A stretch of 54,412 bases of DNA from Saprospiraceae bacterium (lineage in GTDB: Bacteria > Bacteroidota > Bacteroidia > Chitinophagales > Saprospiraceae): NCBI GenBank assembly GCA_016710625.1, contig JADJVK010000029.1, positions 1 to 54,412 of the forward strand, written 5' to 3'. Below the pieces are notes generated by a model. It saw only the letters and a list, made by a program, of their open reading frames with translations, had not been told where the DNA came from and did not search any database. Positions 25,064-34,926 of this stretch are shown piece by piece. Each line of letters starts with the position of its first letter. Within the stretch, counting starts at the first letter, position 1. The position numbers and the translations under genes were made by a program.

Positions 25064-27853
25064 TTATCTCAAAAGCAAGACTTCTCCTTTTTTAGTTTTT
25101 GTAATACCATCCGCTAATTCAAACTCAGCATAATAGGTATAGACATCAGAAGGTGCTAGATTGTCATTATATCTTCCATCCCAACCTGCAGATGGATTAT
25201 CATTATTGTAAACCAATTCGCCCCATCTATTGAATATCTTCAATGTTTTCATCGTTATAGCCTCTCTTAGCCCTTTTTTCATCGTAATATCAAATAATCT
25301 ATTTGAAGGATTATTTGGACTATCAGGATAAAATACATTTGGGAAATCATAATCTGGCACCTGAACTAAAATTGAGATATTGTTGATGGTTGAGGTACAT
25401 CCTTCTGGAGTTTTTACATTCAAATTATATACCGTTGGGTTTTCTAGCGTCTTTACAAAAACAGAATCCCCAACAATTGAAGATGGATAACCGTTACCTG
25501 TCCATGTGAAAACACAATTTGGTATAGGTGGTGCTAATTTTACAATAAGATTCACAGTGTCTCCTAATGTAATTGTATCTAATTGGTTGATCAATTTCCC
25601 TCTTAATCTTCTTGTAAGTATTGGATTGATATTTGGTAAAGTTTTAATATTTACTGTATCAAACTTCATACAAGAAGGTCCGTAAGTGTATTTTACAAAA
25701 TAAGTGGTATTCTCAGATGGTTTTACCACTGGATTTTTTTCAGTTGAATTGAGTGTATTATTGCTTGAAGTCCACTTATAAGTACCTGTACCATTTGAGG
25801 TTGTATTAAGTGTAATATCAGACAATAAACAAACTGTAGTGTCTTTTATAGTTTTTACCACATCGTCAAATACTTTCACAGAGAATGAATCTTTTTCAAC
25901 ACATCTATTTGTTAAGTCTTTGATTGTCAAATAATAAGTCGCATTTATCTTGCTAGTTACTTGAACTGAGTTTTGAGTAGAAGTCAAGAATGAAGGATCT
26001 GTTGATGTCCATACATAACTATAAACTCCTTGGGGATTGGTGTTTGTTACAAATTTATCCCCTAAACAATAATCCGTTTTAGTTGGGAATACAAATCCAT
26101 TTCTTACATTAATTACATCAACTTTTGAAGTTGCAGTTGTAATACAATTTGCAGCACCATAAGTATAAGTCAAGCTAATATTTGTATTATTGGTTGGTTT
26201 GAATGACAAAGAATTACTTGTGCTCAAGTTTGGATTCCAAACGAAAGAGCCATTTGTTCCAGTTGGCGTTGCTACAAAAGTAGCAGTTCCACCAAAACAT
26301 ATAATCGTATCTTTAGCAATTGTTACAACTTGTTTTGGTGTAACATTCACTTTGAAAGAGTCGATTTTCAAACAATTTCCTATTGTAATCGTCACATAAT
26401 AAGTTGTGTTTTTTAGAGGCTGAACCAAAGGATCAGCTGTATTTTGAGTGCCAAAAGTTGGATCATCTGCTTTCCATACATATTTCAAATTATTGTTTGG
26501 TTGGCTATTTAATCTGAATTGCTCACCTTCACAAATATTGGTTTTTGTTGGGAATTGGTAAGTGATTTTATCCACCTTAATCGTCATTTTTCCAGAAACT
26601 GGGCATTCCCCATCCTTGGCTTTCAATTGATAAGTAATCGTGGATGACGGTGTGGCTATTGGATTGGTACATTTCGTACAGCTTAATCCATCTGATGGAC
26701 TCCATTCATAATCCTTTACCGTTGGGTTAATGACAACCCCCAATTGAACTTTCCCAAACTCACAAATTGTGGTGTCAGGTGTTAATTTCAAAAACAAAAC
26801 TGGATTGGTTCGGATAGTTGCAAATGAAGTATCAAAACAAGCCCCATTTTGAGTAATTCTTGTATATTTAGTTGGCAATGAATCATTTGCTTCAATGAAC
26901 ATCAAATAAGAAGAATCTGGAGTTAATTGATTTTGCGGAGGAAACCACTTATGTCTAATTAATTTGTAATCTTCTGGTTCGTACAATTTTGATCTTAAAT
27001 AAACTTTTACACCTCTACATACCAAAGTATCTGCAGGAGCAATCGCCAATAAGCTTTTTTCTGGCAATGAATCTATTGTAACATACACAGAATCAACTGC
27101 TTGGCAGTTGATGTCATTTAGTTTTGCTACATACCATCTTGATTTAGTGGTAAATACCTTTACTGTATCACCTGTTGTATTATTCAGACCAGTACTTGGA
27201 GACCAATTGACAGTTGCAAATGATCCTCTTTTAGTAACTGACATTTTCAAACTATCTCCTTTACAAACTCTCAATGTGTCATTCCCATCAATATTTAATT
27301 CGACAGGCATATCAATTTTGAATTGACCATTGAAATTACATCCATCCAAAACAGTTGTGAAATTCCAAGTAGAAGGTGATTTTGGATAGAAAGAAATATT
27401 ATTGGTTTGCTCATTTTTGATGGTACAATTGCCCAAAAGTTTTGTCCAAGAAATTGTTGCATTTGGATCGAAATTAGCAATGTTTAGATTGTAAGTAGCA
27501 CCACCATTTTGGCAAAAGTTCACTTGCAATGGTATATTTGGAATGTATTGGTCTTTAACTTTTACTTCCAAATAGGCAGTATCCTTTTTTCCTAAACTAT
27601 CTGCTGCGATAAAATAAGTAGTCGTAATTAAAGGAAAACTCTTCACTGTTGTACAAGTATCGCAAGATAAAGTGCTTCCATTCGACCATTTAATTTTCGT
27701 ATTTGAGGGCACTGAAATGACTAAAGTCGTAGTATCTCCTTTACAAATACTTTTTCCGCTGTTTACAATTTTTATTAATGGATTTTGAGCATTCAAAATA
27801 TTAATAGAAAATATACTAATTAAAATGGAGAAAACAATGTATAATTTATTCAT
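25064..27853 (-). CDS. Large secreted protein with Ig/PKD-like repeats and T9SS type B C-terminal domain
   Basis: The ATG at 27853 is preferred over a TTG 15 bases upstream; it gives 929 residues with a signal peptide cut after LNAQ. The body is a series of beta-sandwich repeats of roughly 85-100 residues with conserved pieces such as KDTTVC, NTTYYVTI and YVWTSTDPSF, and a paired-cysteine pattern (CDTCTT, CTKCT). The last 90 residues are the gliding-motility-associated C-terminal domain: VFYPDSPNNPSNRLFDI, LKIFNRWGELVYNND, GWDGRYNDNLAPSDVYTYY and a terminal KGEVLLLR. That domain directs export through the type IX system and attachment to the surface. It is probably an adhesin or matrix protein. 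Confidence 0.9.
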   Translation of the reverse strand: MNKLYIVFSILISIFSINILNAQNPLIKIVNSGKSICKGDTTTLVISVPSNTKIKWSNGSTLSCDTCTTVKSFPLITTTYFIAADSLGKKDTAYLEVKVKDQYIPNIPLQVNFCQNGGATYNLNIANFDPNATISWTKLLGNCTIKNEQTNNISFYPKSPSTWNFTTVLDGCNFNGQFKIDMPVELNIDGNDTLRVCKGDSLKMSVTKRGSFATVNWSPSTGLNNTTGDTVKVFTTKSRWYVAKLNDINCQAVDSVYVTIDSLPEKSLLAIAPADTLVCRGVKVYLRSKLYEPEDYKLIRHKWFPPQNQLTPDSSYLMFIEANDSLPTKYTRITQNGACFDTSFATIRTNPVLFLKLTPDTTICEFGKVQLGVVINPTVKDYEWSPSDGLSCTKCTNPIATPSSTITYQLKAKDGECPVSGKMTIKVDKITYQFPTKTNICEGEQFRLNSQPNNNLKYVWKADDPTFGTQNTADPLVQPLKNTTYYVTITIGNCLKIDSFKVNVTPKQVVTIAKDTIICFGGTATFVATPTGTNGSFVWNPNLSTSNSLSFKPTNNTNISLTYTYGAANCITTATSKVDVINVRNGFVFPTKTDYCLGDKFVTNTNPQGVYSYVWTSTDPSFLTSTQNSVQVTSKINATYYLTIKDLTNRCVEKDSFSVKVFDDVVKTIKDTTVCLLSDITLNTTSNGTGTYKWTSSNNTLNSTEKNPVVKPSENTTYFVKYTYGPSCMKFDTVNIKTLPNINPILTRRLRGKLINQLDTITLGDTVNLIVKLAPPIPNCVFTWTGNGYPSSIVGDSVFVKTLENPTVYNLNVKTPEGCTSTINNISILVQVPDYDFPNVFYPDSPNNPSNRLFDITMKKGLREAITMKTLKIFNRWGELVYNNDNPSAGWDGRYNDNLAPSDVYTYYAEFELADGITKTKKGEVLLLR

Positions 27854-27887
27854 TTTCAATATATTCAATTAAATAATTTTTTAATAA

Positions 27888-28547
27888 TTATTGGTTATTT
27901 ACAATTATATTTTCTTTTGGTTTCAAAAGATATTTATCAAAGCATAAATATACAAAAGTAGCAAGTAAAACACCAAATAAAGCACCAGTATAAATATCTT
28001 TTAAAAAATGTTGTACTAAGTAAACTCTTGAAATTCCTACCATTAACGCAAAAAAGAACAGAATAGTATTCCATAACACTTTATTATTTTTTATAATAAA
28101 TGCTAATATCGTAAATAAGGCAAAAGCAGACAAAGTATGACCAGAAGGCATGGTAGTATCACCTGAATTCATGAAAACATCAGGAACTAATTCGATTTTC
28201 TTCATCCAATCGTATTCATCCATGTATTCATAAGGTCGGAATTGGCAAAATGTTTTTTTAGTAATCCAAACAATTAGGGAAACTAAACCGCCAGTAATAG
28301 GCATGAGAATAGCATATTTCTTATTTGTAAAAAATAAATAAAAAAAAATAATTACATATAAATATGCTTCACCAAGTAGGGTGCAAAACCTGAAAAAATA
28401 ATTAAAAAAGGGTACTTTGATGGGATTGAAAAATAAAAATTCACTCCCAAAAGGTATAAAGTCAAGTAATAATCCACCCACAAACAAAAATAACGAAAAC
28501 CAAAAGAAATAGGTTATGTTATTATTGTATAATTCCTTAAAAGTCAT
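27888..28547 (-). CDS. PAP2-family membrane phosphatase
   Basis: The 219-residue protein has six predicted helices and the three PAP2 motifs: KTFCQFRP, PSGH in TTMPSGHTLSAF, and SRVYLVQHFLKD with the catalytic histidine. These enzymes hydrolyse lipid phosphates, for example undecaprenyl pyrophosphate or phosphatidylglycerol phosphate. Its start lies nine bases downstream of the fabH stop, so the two genes form an operon, which fits a lipid-related role. Confidence 0.92.
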   Translation of the reverse strand: MTFKELYNNNITYFFWFSLFLFVGGLLLDFIPFGSEFLFFNPIKVPFFNYFFRFCTLLGEAYLYVIIFFYLFFTNKKYAILMPITGGLVSLIVWITKKTFCQFRPYEYMDEYDWMKKIELVPDVFMNSGDTTMPSGHTLSAFALFTILAFIIKNNKVLWNTILFFFALMVGISRVYLVQHFLKDIYTGALFGVLLATFVYLCFDKYLLKPKENIIVNNQ

Positions 28548-28556
28548 TAATTTATA

Positions 28557-29555
28557 TTATTTTGGATCGTAAGCCCACTTTAAATATATGGATCCCCAAG
28601 TGAAACCTCCACCAAAAGAAGCAAGTATCAAATTATCACCTTTTTTCAACTGTTTTTCATAATCGAATAAACACAATGGAATCGTACCAGCTGTTGTATT
28701 GCCATAATTTTGAATATTCAACATGACTTTTTCGTCTGAAATATTCATTCTTCTTGCAGTAGCATCTATGATTCTTTTGTTGGCTTGATGAGGCACCAAC
28801 CAAGCTATGTCATCACCCACTAAATTATTTCTTTCCATGATTTCAGCTGAAACATCCGCCATTCTAGTTACGGCAAACTTGAAAACTGGCTGTCCATCTT
28901 GAAAAACGTAATGCCATTTGTTTTTTACAGTCTCTTCGGTTGCAGGATATCTACTTCCACCGCCTTTCATGAATAACATTTTTTCTCCTGTTCCATCGGA
29001 ATTGAGTATAAAATCAATTATTCCATTTTCATCTTTACTCGGTTCGATCATCACTGCACCAGCACCATCTCCAAATAAAACACAAGTTGTTCTATCGGTA
29101 TAATCCATGATAGCTGACATTTTATCCGCTCCAACCACAATGATTTTCTTGTATCTGCCAGATTCAATAAAAGCAACTGCCGTAGATAAAGCATAAAGGA
29201 AGCCGCTACAAGCTGCCGAAACATCAAAACTGCCAAAGGTATTTAAGCCAGCTTGGGTACAGATTAAATTGGCACAACTTGGAAATTGGTAATCTGGAGT
29301 TACTGTGGCACAAATCAATAATTCCACTTCTTCTGGTTTTGTGTTTGTCTTTTCCAAAAGTTGTAGAACTGCCTTGGCACCCATATGAGAAGTACCCATA
29401 TTTTCTCCTTTTAAAATATGGCGTTGTTTGATTCCAGTTCTTGAGACAATCCATTCGTCATTGGTGTCCACCATTTTTTCCAAATCAAAGTTGGTCAAAA
29501 CATCATCTGGTAGGTAGCCACCTACTCCTGTAATACATGCTCTAATTTTAGACAT
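28557..29555 (-). CDS. fabH: Beta-ketoacyl-ACP synthase III
   Basis: The 332-residue enzyme starts fatty acid synthesis by condensing acetyl-CoA (or a branched acyl-CoA) with malonyl-ACP. The catalytic triad is complete: C116 in SAACSGFLYA, H256 in VPHQANKRI and N286 in NYGNTTAGT. The N-terminal DTNDEWIVSRTGIKQRHI and the terminal ASFGGGFTWGSI are typical. It is the first gene of a pair with the PAP2 phosphatase. Confidence 0.95.
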   Translation of the reverse strand: MSKIRACITGVGGYLPDDVLTNFDLEKMVDTNDEWIVSRTGIKQRHILKGENMGTSHMGAKAVLQLLEKTNTKPEEVELLICATVTPDYQFPSCANLICTQAGLNTFGSFDVSAACSGFLYALSTAVAFIESGRYKKIIVVGADKMSAIMDYTDRTTCVLFGDGAGAVMIEPSKDENGIIDFILNSDGTGEKMLFMKGGGSRYPATEETVKNKWHYVFQDGQPVFKFAVTRMADVSAEIMERNNLVGDDIAWLVPHQANKRIIDATARRMNISDEKVMLNIQNYGNTTAGTIPLCLFDYEKQLKKGDNLILASFGGGFTWGSIYLKWAYDPK

Positions 29556-29679
29556 ATTAAATGAGCTTTTTTTAAATTTTCGGCAAGTTAATTATTTTTG
29601 AAAGAATAGTGAATACATCTAAGTTTATAAATGTTTATTTGGGGTCATATTTACTTTGTTCGAATAATTCCTAATGAAA

Positions 29680-30054
29680 TTAGAAAGTTTGTTTTCCGAA
29701 TAATCTACTTCCTAATTCTGGGAAACGAATATATCCAGTTAATCCAATTGCAATACCTAAAATCACCATAGGGATAACGGGCATTCCGCCTTGAATATGA
29801 GCAAGAATAATTCCGCCAATATACCCAATTAATAAAACTGTACCTAATACACCTGTTCTAGGAATTGCAAATAAAATGGCACAAATGATTTCAGTAAGTC
29901 CAATACCAATTCTACCTGAATCTTGAATACCCATTTTTTGAAATCCTGCTGTTACTTCTTCAGAACCAAGAAGTTTCATGATTCCACTAAAGCAGAAAAG
30001 TAAGCAAATCAGCCCTGTAAGTATCCAACCAAATAATTTTCTTTTGTTCTGCAT
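29680..30054 (-). CDS. DoxX-like membrane protein
   Basis: The 124-residue protein has four transmembrane helices and DoxX-type features: FSGIMKLLG after the first helix, QKMGIQDSGRIGIGLTEIIC, and GGIILAHIQGG between helices three and four. Members are often annotated as DoxX-like with no settled biochemical role. The VOC gene starts 20 bases upstream on the same strand, so they are likely co-transcribed. Confidence 0.8.
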   Translation of the reverse strand: MQNKRKLFGWILTGLICLLFCFSGIMKLLGSEEVTAGFQKMGIQDSGRIGIGLTEIICAILFAIPRTGVLGTVLLIGYIGGIILAHIQGGMPVIPMVILGIAIGLTGYIRFPELGSRLFGKQTF

Positions 30055-30073
30055 ATAAAATTTTATTTAAAGT

Positions 30074-30514
30074 TTATGAATTTCCCATACAATTAAACAT
30101 CCAATGAATGCCATATTTATCTATTAAACTACCGAAATAACCGCCCCAAAACATATCTTTTAATTCTTCAGTAACTGTACCACCTTCAGATAATTTGGTG
30201 AATATTTCTTTTGTTTCTGCTTTTGTGTCAGGTTCCAAATTAATATACACATTGTTTCCTTTTTGCACCATAAACCCCATTTCTTCTGGGGCATCAGTTC
30301 CCATTAGAAAATGGCAATTCAATATTTTCAATTCAACATGCATCACTAAATGCTTCAGTTTATCAGACATTGGTGGCATTTCAGGACTACTCGGAATATC
30401 ACCAAATCGTCTGATGCCAGGTGCAGTAAATTCTCCGCCAAAAACAGATTTATAGAAATTAAATGCTGCTTCTGTATGGTCGCTAAAATTCAAGTAAGTA
30501 CTAACTCTTGCCAT
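30074..30514 (-). CDS. VOC-family (PhnB-like) protein
   Basis: The 146-residue protein has the PhnB/glyoxalase-like pattern: YLNFSDHTEAAFNFYKSVFG at the start, HVELKILNCHFLMGTDAP in the middle and MFWGGYFGSLIDKYGIHWMFN near the end. VOC proteins bind a metal or small molecule; the PhnB branch often has lost clear enzymatic function. It is first in a two-gene unit with the DoxX-like gene. Confidence 0.88.
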   Translation of the reverse strand: MARVSTYLNFSDHTEAAFNFYKSVFGGEFTAPGIRRFGDIPSSPEMPPMSDKLKHLVMHVELKILNCHFLMGTDAPEEMGFMVQKGNNVYINLEPDTKAETKEIFTKLSEGGTVTEELKDMFWGGYFGSLIDKYGIHWMFNCMGNS

Positions 30515-30632
30515 ATTTTAGATTTTAAAAAACAAATATAATTCAAAAATCGTAATGTACTATATTTGAAAGTTTTATTTAATATTAAAATTGCCAACTA
30601 AAGAATTTGGCAGTTTTTTATGGAATAAATAC

Positions 30633-30640
30633 TAATTTTG
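30633..30640 (+). promoter_or_regulatory. -7 box for the BrkB-like gene
   Basis: TAATTTTG matches TAnnTTTG, with TTTG at 30606-30609 as a possible -33 element. A second TAATTTTG lies at 30652-30659 and overlaps the TTG start codon candidate at 30657. A short hairpin (GCCAA and TTGGC, about 30593-30610) followed by six T stands just upstream. Confidence 0.45.
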
Positions 30641-30656
30641 TGAATATTTAATAATT

Positions 30657-31634
30657 TTGGCTGACAAAAATAATTCTATAAATTTTAAAGATTTTCCGAA
30701 ATGGAAAATAGTTATGACCATTCGAAGAAAACTGGAGCAAATCGTGCTGCCCGGCTTTATGGGCTGTAATTTATTTGAAATTCTGGAATTTATTTATTTA
30801 GAGATTAAGCAAAACAAACTAGCTGTTCGTGCTAATGCAATGGCTTTTAGTTTTTTCATTTCTCTCTTTCCCTCATTATTAGTTTTATTTACCACATTAG
30901 CCTATTTGCCCATTCATAAGAATTATAACACTGTTATCACTACTTATATTAATGAATTGTTGCCAGGAAATGCTGGAACTTTGCTTCTGACAACAATAAA
31001 AGATATCACTACAAAACCAAGAGGAAGTTTATTGTCATTTGGTTTTTTGTTAGCTATCTATTTCTCTTCCAATGGTTTATTGGCTATGATTAGCGGATTT
31101 AGAAAGGCATATCCATTAACATTTGTTCAGCGACACTGGGTGAAAGAGCGGTTGGTCGCAATTCAAATGACTTTTTTGTTAGGTTTACTTTTGATTGCCT
31201 CATTTTTACTCATCATCTTTGGGAATATGTTGATAGTTTGGCTGCTTAAACTATTGAAAGCCAATATATTATTGTCAGTTGTTTTGACACTTTTGAGATG
31301 GCTAGTCATACTCGGATTGTTTTTTTTAGGCATTGGAATCATTTATCGATTGGGAATGCCTTTGAGGGAAAAATATAGTATTGTTTCTCCAGGGACTATT
31401 GTCGCAACAGTTTTTTCTATCATTTCCTCTTTGATTTTCTCTGATTATATTGAGAATTTCAGTAACTACAATAAAGTGTATGGTTCCATTGGTTCGATCA
31501 TTGTGCTGATGTTATGGATACAAATCAATGCAATTATTTTGTTAATTGGTTTTGAATTAAATGCCGCAATTGTTATTCGTAAAGATTTGAAAACCAAAAC
31601 ACTGTCTTCATCATTATCGGAAAAACCAATTTAA
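30657..31634 (+). CDS. YihY/BrkB-family membrane protein
   Basis: The 325-residue form begins at TTG 30657; an ATG at 30714 (MTIRRKLEQIVLPGF) would shorten it by 19 residues and is equally possible. Six transmembrane helices follow, with family markers RANAMAFSFFISLFPSLLVLF, FLLAIYFSSNGLLAMI, YRLGMPLREKYSIVSPG and the final YGSIGSIIVLMLWIQINAIILLIGFELNAAI region. The family was once called ribonuclease BN in error and its true role is uncertain. The amidohydrolase gene starts two bases after its stop, so the two are coupled. Confidence 0.85.
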   Translation: MADKNNSINFKDFPKWKIVMTIRRKLEQIVLPGFMGCNLFEILEFIYLEIKQNKLAVRANAMAFSFFISLFPSLLVLFTTLAYLPIHKNYNTVITTYINELLPGNAGTLLLTTIKDITTKPRGSLLSFGFLLAIYFSSNGLLAMISGFRKAYPLTFVQRHWVKERLVAIQMTFLLGLLLIASFLLIIFGNMLIVWLLKLLKANILLSVVLTLLRWLVILGLFFLGIGIIYRLGMPLREKYSIVSPGTIVATVFSIISSLIFSDYIENFSNYNKVYGSIGSIIVLMLWIQINAIILLIGFELNAAIVIRKDLKTKTLSSSLSEKPI

Positions 31635-31636
31635 AA

Positions 31637-32824
31637 ATGAATATTCAAAGCTTCAAAGCGGATTATATTTTCCCTATTACTAGTGAACCAATAGAGAACG
31701 GAATTCTAGTGGTAGATTCAGATAATGGAAAGATAGTTGATATTTTACACAACCCTAAAAATGATAAGCCATTTAATCAATATTTCAAAGGTGTTTTAGT
31801 TCCTGGCTTCATCAATTCTCACTGCCATTTGGAATTGAGCCATATGAAAGGGATGGTGCCGACCGGGACAAAATTAATTCCTTTTATAAAAGATATTGTC
31901 ACTAAAAGAGGGGCTACTAAATTGCAAATTCAAAATGCCATTAGAAAAGGGGATAAGGAAATGGCTCGAAATGGGATTGTAGCAGTTGGTGATATTTCGA
32001 ATACGACGGATACTTTTTTACAAAAATCTAAAAGTAACATCCAATACCATACTTTTATTGAAATGTTTGATTTCTTACAGGAAGATGCGGCTCAAAATGC
32101 TTTTGATGGATATTTGAAAATTTATAATCAATTAACGCCAAAGCAGGGAGATAAGAAAAGTTGTGTGCCTCATGCTCCATATAGTGTGTCTAAAAATTTG
32201 TTTGGATTAATCAATCAAGTCAATAAAAATCTGGAAGCAACCATCAGTATTCACAATCAAGAAACCCAGCCAGAGTCTGATTTGTTTATGAATAAAACGG
32301 GTGATTTAATTCCTTTTTATGCTGGTTTTGGTATTTCTTTGAGCCATTTTGAAGCGACTGGAAAATCTTCTCTGAGTTATGCAATGGAACAGATGGATAC
32401 GGCACAGAAAGCATTGTTTGTTCATAATACTTTGACTACTGAAGCAGATATCGAAGCTGCAAAATCGAGATTTAAACAAGTTTATTGGGCGACTTGTCCA
32501 AATGCAAATTTGTATATTGAAAATAATTTGCCCATCTATCAAAGGTTTTTAAATCAAAATGCGAAAGTTTGCATAGGGACTGATAGTCTATCTAGCAATT
32601 GGGGATTGTCAATTTTAGAAGAAATGAAAACCATATCAAAATATCAGTCAAATATTGATTTTCAGACACTTATCCGATGGGCAACCATCAATGGGGCAGA
32701 AGCACTTGGCTTTGACCACCAATTAGGTAGCTTTGAAATCGGGAAAATGCCCGGAGTCAATTGGTTGAATTTGAATTCTAAAATGGAATTAGACTCAAAT
32801 ACTAAAGTGAAAAAAATAGTTTAA
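31637..32824 (+). CDS. Metal-dependent amidohydrolase/deaminase-like protein
   Basis: The 395-residue protein has the amidohydrolase TIM-barrel motifs: VPGFINSHCHLELSHMKG with the HxH pair H62/H64, HAPYSVS, SIHNQETQPE, and CIGTDSLSSN with the last metal-site aspartate. The layout resembles cytosine deaminase/chlorohydrolase-type enzymes, including deaminases of adenosine-like substrates. In Bacteroidota a similar enzyme is often annotated as aminofutalosine deaminase-like, but no menaquinone gene is nearby to support that. It starts two bases after the BrkB gene. Confidence 0.82.
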   Translation: MNIQSFKADYIFPITSEPIENGILVVDSDNGKIVDILHNPKNDKPFNQYFKGVLVPGFINSHCHLELSHMKGMVPTGTKLIPFIKDIVTKRGATKLQIQNAIRKGDKEMARNGIVAVGDISNTTDTFLQKSKSNIQYHTFIEMFDFLQEDAAQNAFDGYLKIYNQLTPKQGDKKSCVPHAPYSVSKNLFGLINQVNKNLEATISIHNQETQPESDLFMNKTGDLIPFYAGFGISLSHFEATGKSSLSYAMEQMDTAQKALFVHNTLTTEADIEAAKSRFKQVYWATCPNANLYIENNLPIYQRFLNQNAKVCIGTDSLSSNWGLSILEEMKTISKYQSNIDFQTLIRWATINGAEALGFDHQLGSFEIGKMPGVNWLNLNSKMELDSNTKVKKIV

Positions 32825-32841
32825 TTAGATTTTAGATTCAA

Positions 32842-33516
32842 TTAATCGATTCTCAAATCTTCCACTTTTATTTTTGGATATTTTGAGGAATCAAAGGTGA
32901 ATAAACTGGCATCTAAGTTCGTATTTTTCTTTAATTGAGTAATTGTAATCAAAATTCTTGATCCATCACGATAAAAACTTCGGAGGGAGACGATGGAATT
33001 ATCTTTTTTATTCACCGCAATTCTCATTTTCGTTATTTCATTATTCCTATCCTTCGGCTTGAACTCAATAAAGCTCACTTTAGCATTATTTTCAGTTCCT
33101 TCGCCAGTTATAGCATAAATATATTTGCCTTCTTGATAAGCTTTCATGAGTGCCTTTGGCGACATTATTTGTTCTTTACTTTTTGTTGTGGCACTATTGA
33201 TTTGTACTTCATTTTTCTTTTTCAGATAGTACCAAGTAGTTTTTGCATCTGAAACCAACAATTGCTGTGGCATATCTAATTTATACATTTCATTCAGTTG
33301 CAAGAGTTTTCCTTTTTGTGTCTCCTTTTTTTGTTCACCTTCAATTTCCATTGTGAAATCTAATTCTATACTTTTGTAGGAATCATATTGTTTTTTGATA
33401 ATGTCTAAAATTTTCTTAGCTTTAGGGTCGTTAGCTTCCCCAGTTGCGATTTTATTGTTTTGAGCAGTCGAATAGACTGTGATTAATAGGAATAAAAGTG
33501 AAATATTTAGCTTCAT
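32842..33516 (-). CDS. LolA-like outer-membrane lipoprotein carrier
   Basis: The 224-residue protein has a signal peptide (MKLNISLLFLLITVYSTAQ) and the LolA/LolB fold pattern. A helix (DPKAKKILDIIKKQYDSYKS) precedes strands such as SIELDFTMEIEGEQKKETQKGKL, VSDAKTTWYYLKKKNEVQI and FTFDSSKYPKIKVEDLR. LolA ferries lipoproteins through the periplasm. The Bacteroidota version is divergent but this length and order are standard. It converges on the amidohydrolase gene with 17 bases between. Confidence 0.85.
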   Translation of the reverse strand: MKLNISLLFLLITVYSTAQNNKIATGEANDPKAKKILDIIKKQYDSYKSIELDFTMEIEGEQKKETQKGKLLQLNEMYKLDMPQQLLVSDAKTTWYYLKKKNEVQINSATTKSKEQIMSPKALMKAYQEGKYIYAITGEGTENNAKVSFIEFKPKDRNNEITKMRIAVNKKDNSIVSLRSFYRDGSRILITITQLKKNTNLDASLFTFDSSKYPKIKVEDLRID

Positions 33517-33635
33517 TTTTCTAACTTTTTTTAAAAAAACGAAAAATGATAAAATAAAATTACATTTTTGTAAACTATTTCTAATAAAATTTCGATTAAG
33601 TAGAGTAATTAAATTTTTTTAATACAAATGTTTCA

Positions 33636-34145
33636 ATGAAATATACATTAATAATTGTATTTATTAGTTTGTTTTGTCATCTAAATTTGCAAGCTGCTGC
33701 TCAGTTAAATCTTAAAAAAGACTCAACCAATCTGCCATTAGTTTTTGTAATGGATGAAGATAATGAGCAGTTAATTGAAAATCTTTATGATGTGTATGAT
33801 ATGTCATTATTGACTATTTGCGGCAATAATTTAGAGCTTACTGGCTCGAAAGTAGTGGATTTGATATCGGAAATTGAGAGTTTTGCTAATAAAATGAATT
33901 TCAATATCAATGGTGTAAAATTCTATTACAATGTCTATTTTGAGAAAAATGGAACCATCAAACATTTTGCCTTCATGTTGCGACCTGAATCCAAAAATAT
34001 TGATTTGAAATCCTTAATTTCTTTTCTAAATACTTTTGTGCCAAATTATAAAATGCCTTTGCCTCCAAAAAATAAAAATAAATTCAGCATTCTTGGAATG
34101 TCTGCTTATTTTCCATTTTATAAAGGCAAAGTGGGAGGGAAATAG
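33636..34145 (+). CDS. Secreted hypothetical protein
   Basis: The 169-residue protein has a signal peptide (MKYTLIIVFISLFCHLNLQA) and about 145 mature residues with mixed helix and strand. Readable segments are VFVMDEDNEQLIENLYDVYD, FANKMNFNINGVKFYYNVYF and GTIKHFAFMLRPESKNID. I do not recognise a family. It is a single gene, divergent from lolA and convergent with terC, and its stop lies in a terminator stem. Confidence 0.65.
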   Translation: MKYTLIIVFISLFCHLNLQAAAQLNLKKDSTNLPLVFVMDEDNEQLIENLYDVYDMSLLTICGNNLELTGSKVVDLISEIESFANKMNFNINGVKFYYNVYFEKNGTIKHFAFMLRPESKNIDLKSLISFLNTFVPNYKMPLPPKNKNKFSILGMSAYFPFYKGKVGGK

Positions 34146-34175
34146 CTTGATTTTTATAGCTTTAAATACCCTCCC
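34133..34175. terminator. Bidirectional terminator between convergent genes
   Basis: GGGAGGG at 34133-34139 pairs with CCCTCCC at 34169-34175, and an inner AGCT pair extends the stem. It spans the stop of the secreted protein gene (34145) and lies just before the TerC stop at 34182. GC-rich arms stand out in an AT-rich background. Confidence 0.6.
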
Positions 34176-34181
34176 TATAAA

Positions 34182-34883
34182 TTACTCCTGTTTATGAAAT
34201 GAATTGGTTTTTATTTGGATAATATTTACTAAAAATGCAAAAGCCATTGAAAAGTAAATATATCCTTTAGGGAATTTGAATTGTAACCCTTCTGCAATCA
34301 ATGCAATAGCAATCATAATCAAAAATGATAAAGCTAAAATTTTGAAAGATGGATGTCTATTAATAAAATCTGAAATTGGCTTCGATGCTATCAACATGAT
34401 TGCAATACTGACAATCACAGCAGTAAACATAATCCACAATTCATCAACCAATCCTACCGCAGTAATGATGGAATCAACTGAAAAAACTAAATCAAGCAAT
34501 ATGATTTCAAATAGTAATTTAGAAAAACTATGTGTTTTGATATTGCTATTTTCATGAGATTTATTGTTTTCTGTTTTGATATAGATTTCCTTTGTGCTTT
34601 TCCACAATAAGAATATGCCTCCCAATAACAAAATAATGCCCTTCCCCGTAAATTCAACACCAAAATAATCGAATAGGGGAGTATCCAATTTAACTATCCA
34701 GGATATAAATCCTAATAAAACGAGCCTTGAAACTACTGCTAAACCCAAACCCCAGTATCTTATCTTATTTCTTTGGTTTACAGGCAATTTGTCGGCTAAA
34801 ATGGATATAAAAATAATATTATCAATCCCTAAAATTAATTCTAATGAGATTAATGTGATTAATTGAATGATAGTATCTGTCAT
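34182..34883 (-). CDS. TerC-family integral membrane protein
   Basis: The 233-residue protein has seven transmembrane helices and the TerC motifs LISLELILGIDNIIFISIL and IILLDLVFSVDSIITAVGL, whose buried acids may bind metal ions. Family members are linked with tellurite resistance and with manganese export or metal loading of secreted enzymes. It is the last gene of a series on the minus strand (ABC, HlyD, TolC, CutA-like, TerC), 43 bases after the CutA-like gene. A metal-stress role is suggested by that neighbour. Confidence 0.9.
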   Translation of the reverse strand: MTDTIIQLITLISLELILGIDNIIFISILADKLPVNQRNKIRYWGLGLAVVSRLVLLGFISWIVKLDTPLFDYFGVEFTGKGIILLLGGIFLLWKSTKEIYIKTENNKSHENSNIKTHSFSKLLFEIILLDLVFSVDSIITAVGLVDELWIMFTAVIVSIAIMLIASKPISDFINRHPSFKILALSFLIMIAIALIAEGLQFKFPKGYIYFSMAFAFLVNIIQIKTNSFHKQE

Positions 34884-34926
34884 AAATTTATCATTTGATT
34901 TGGTGAATTTTTATAAAATTAAAACC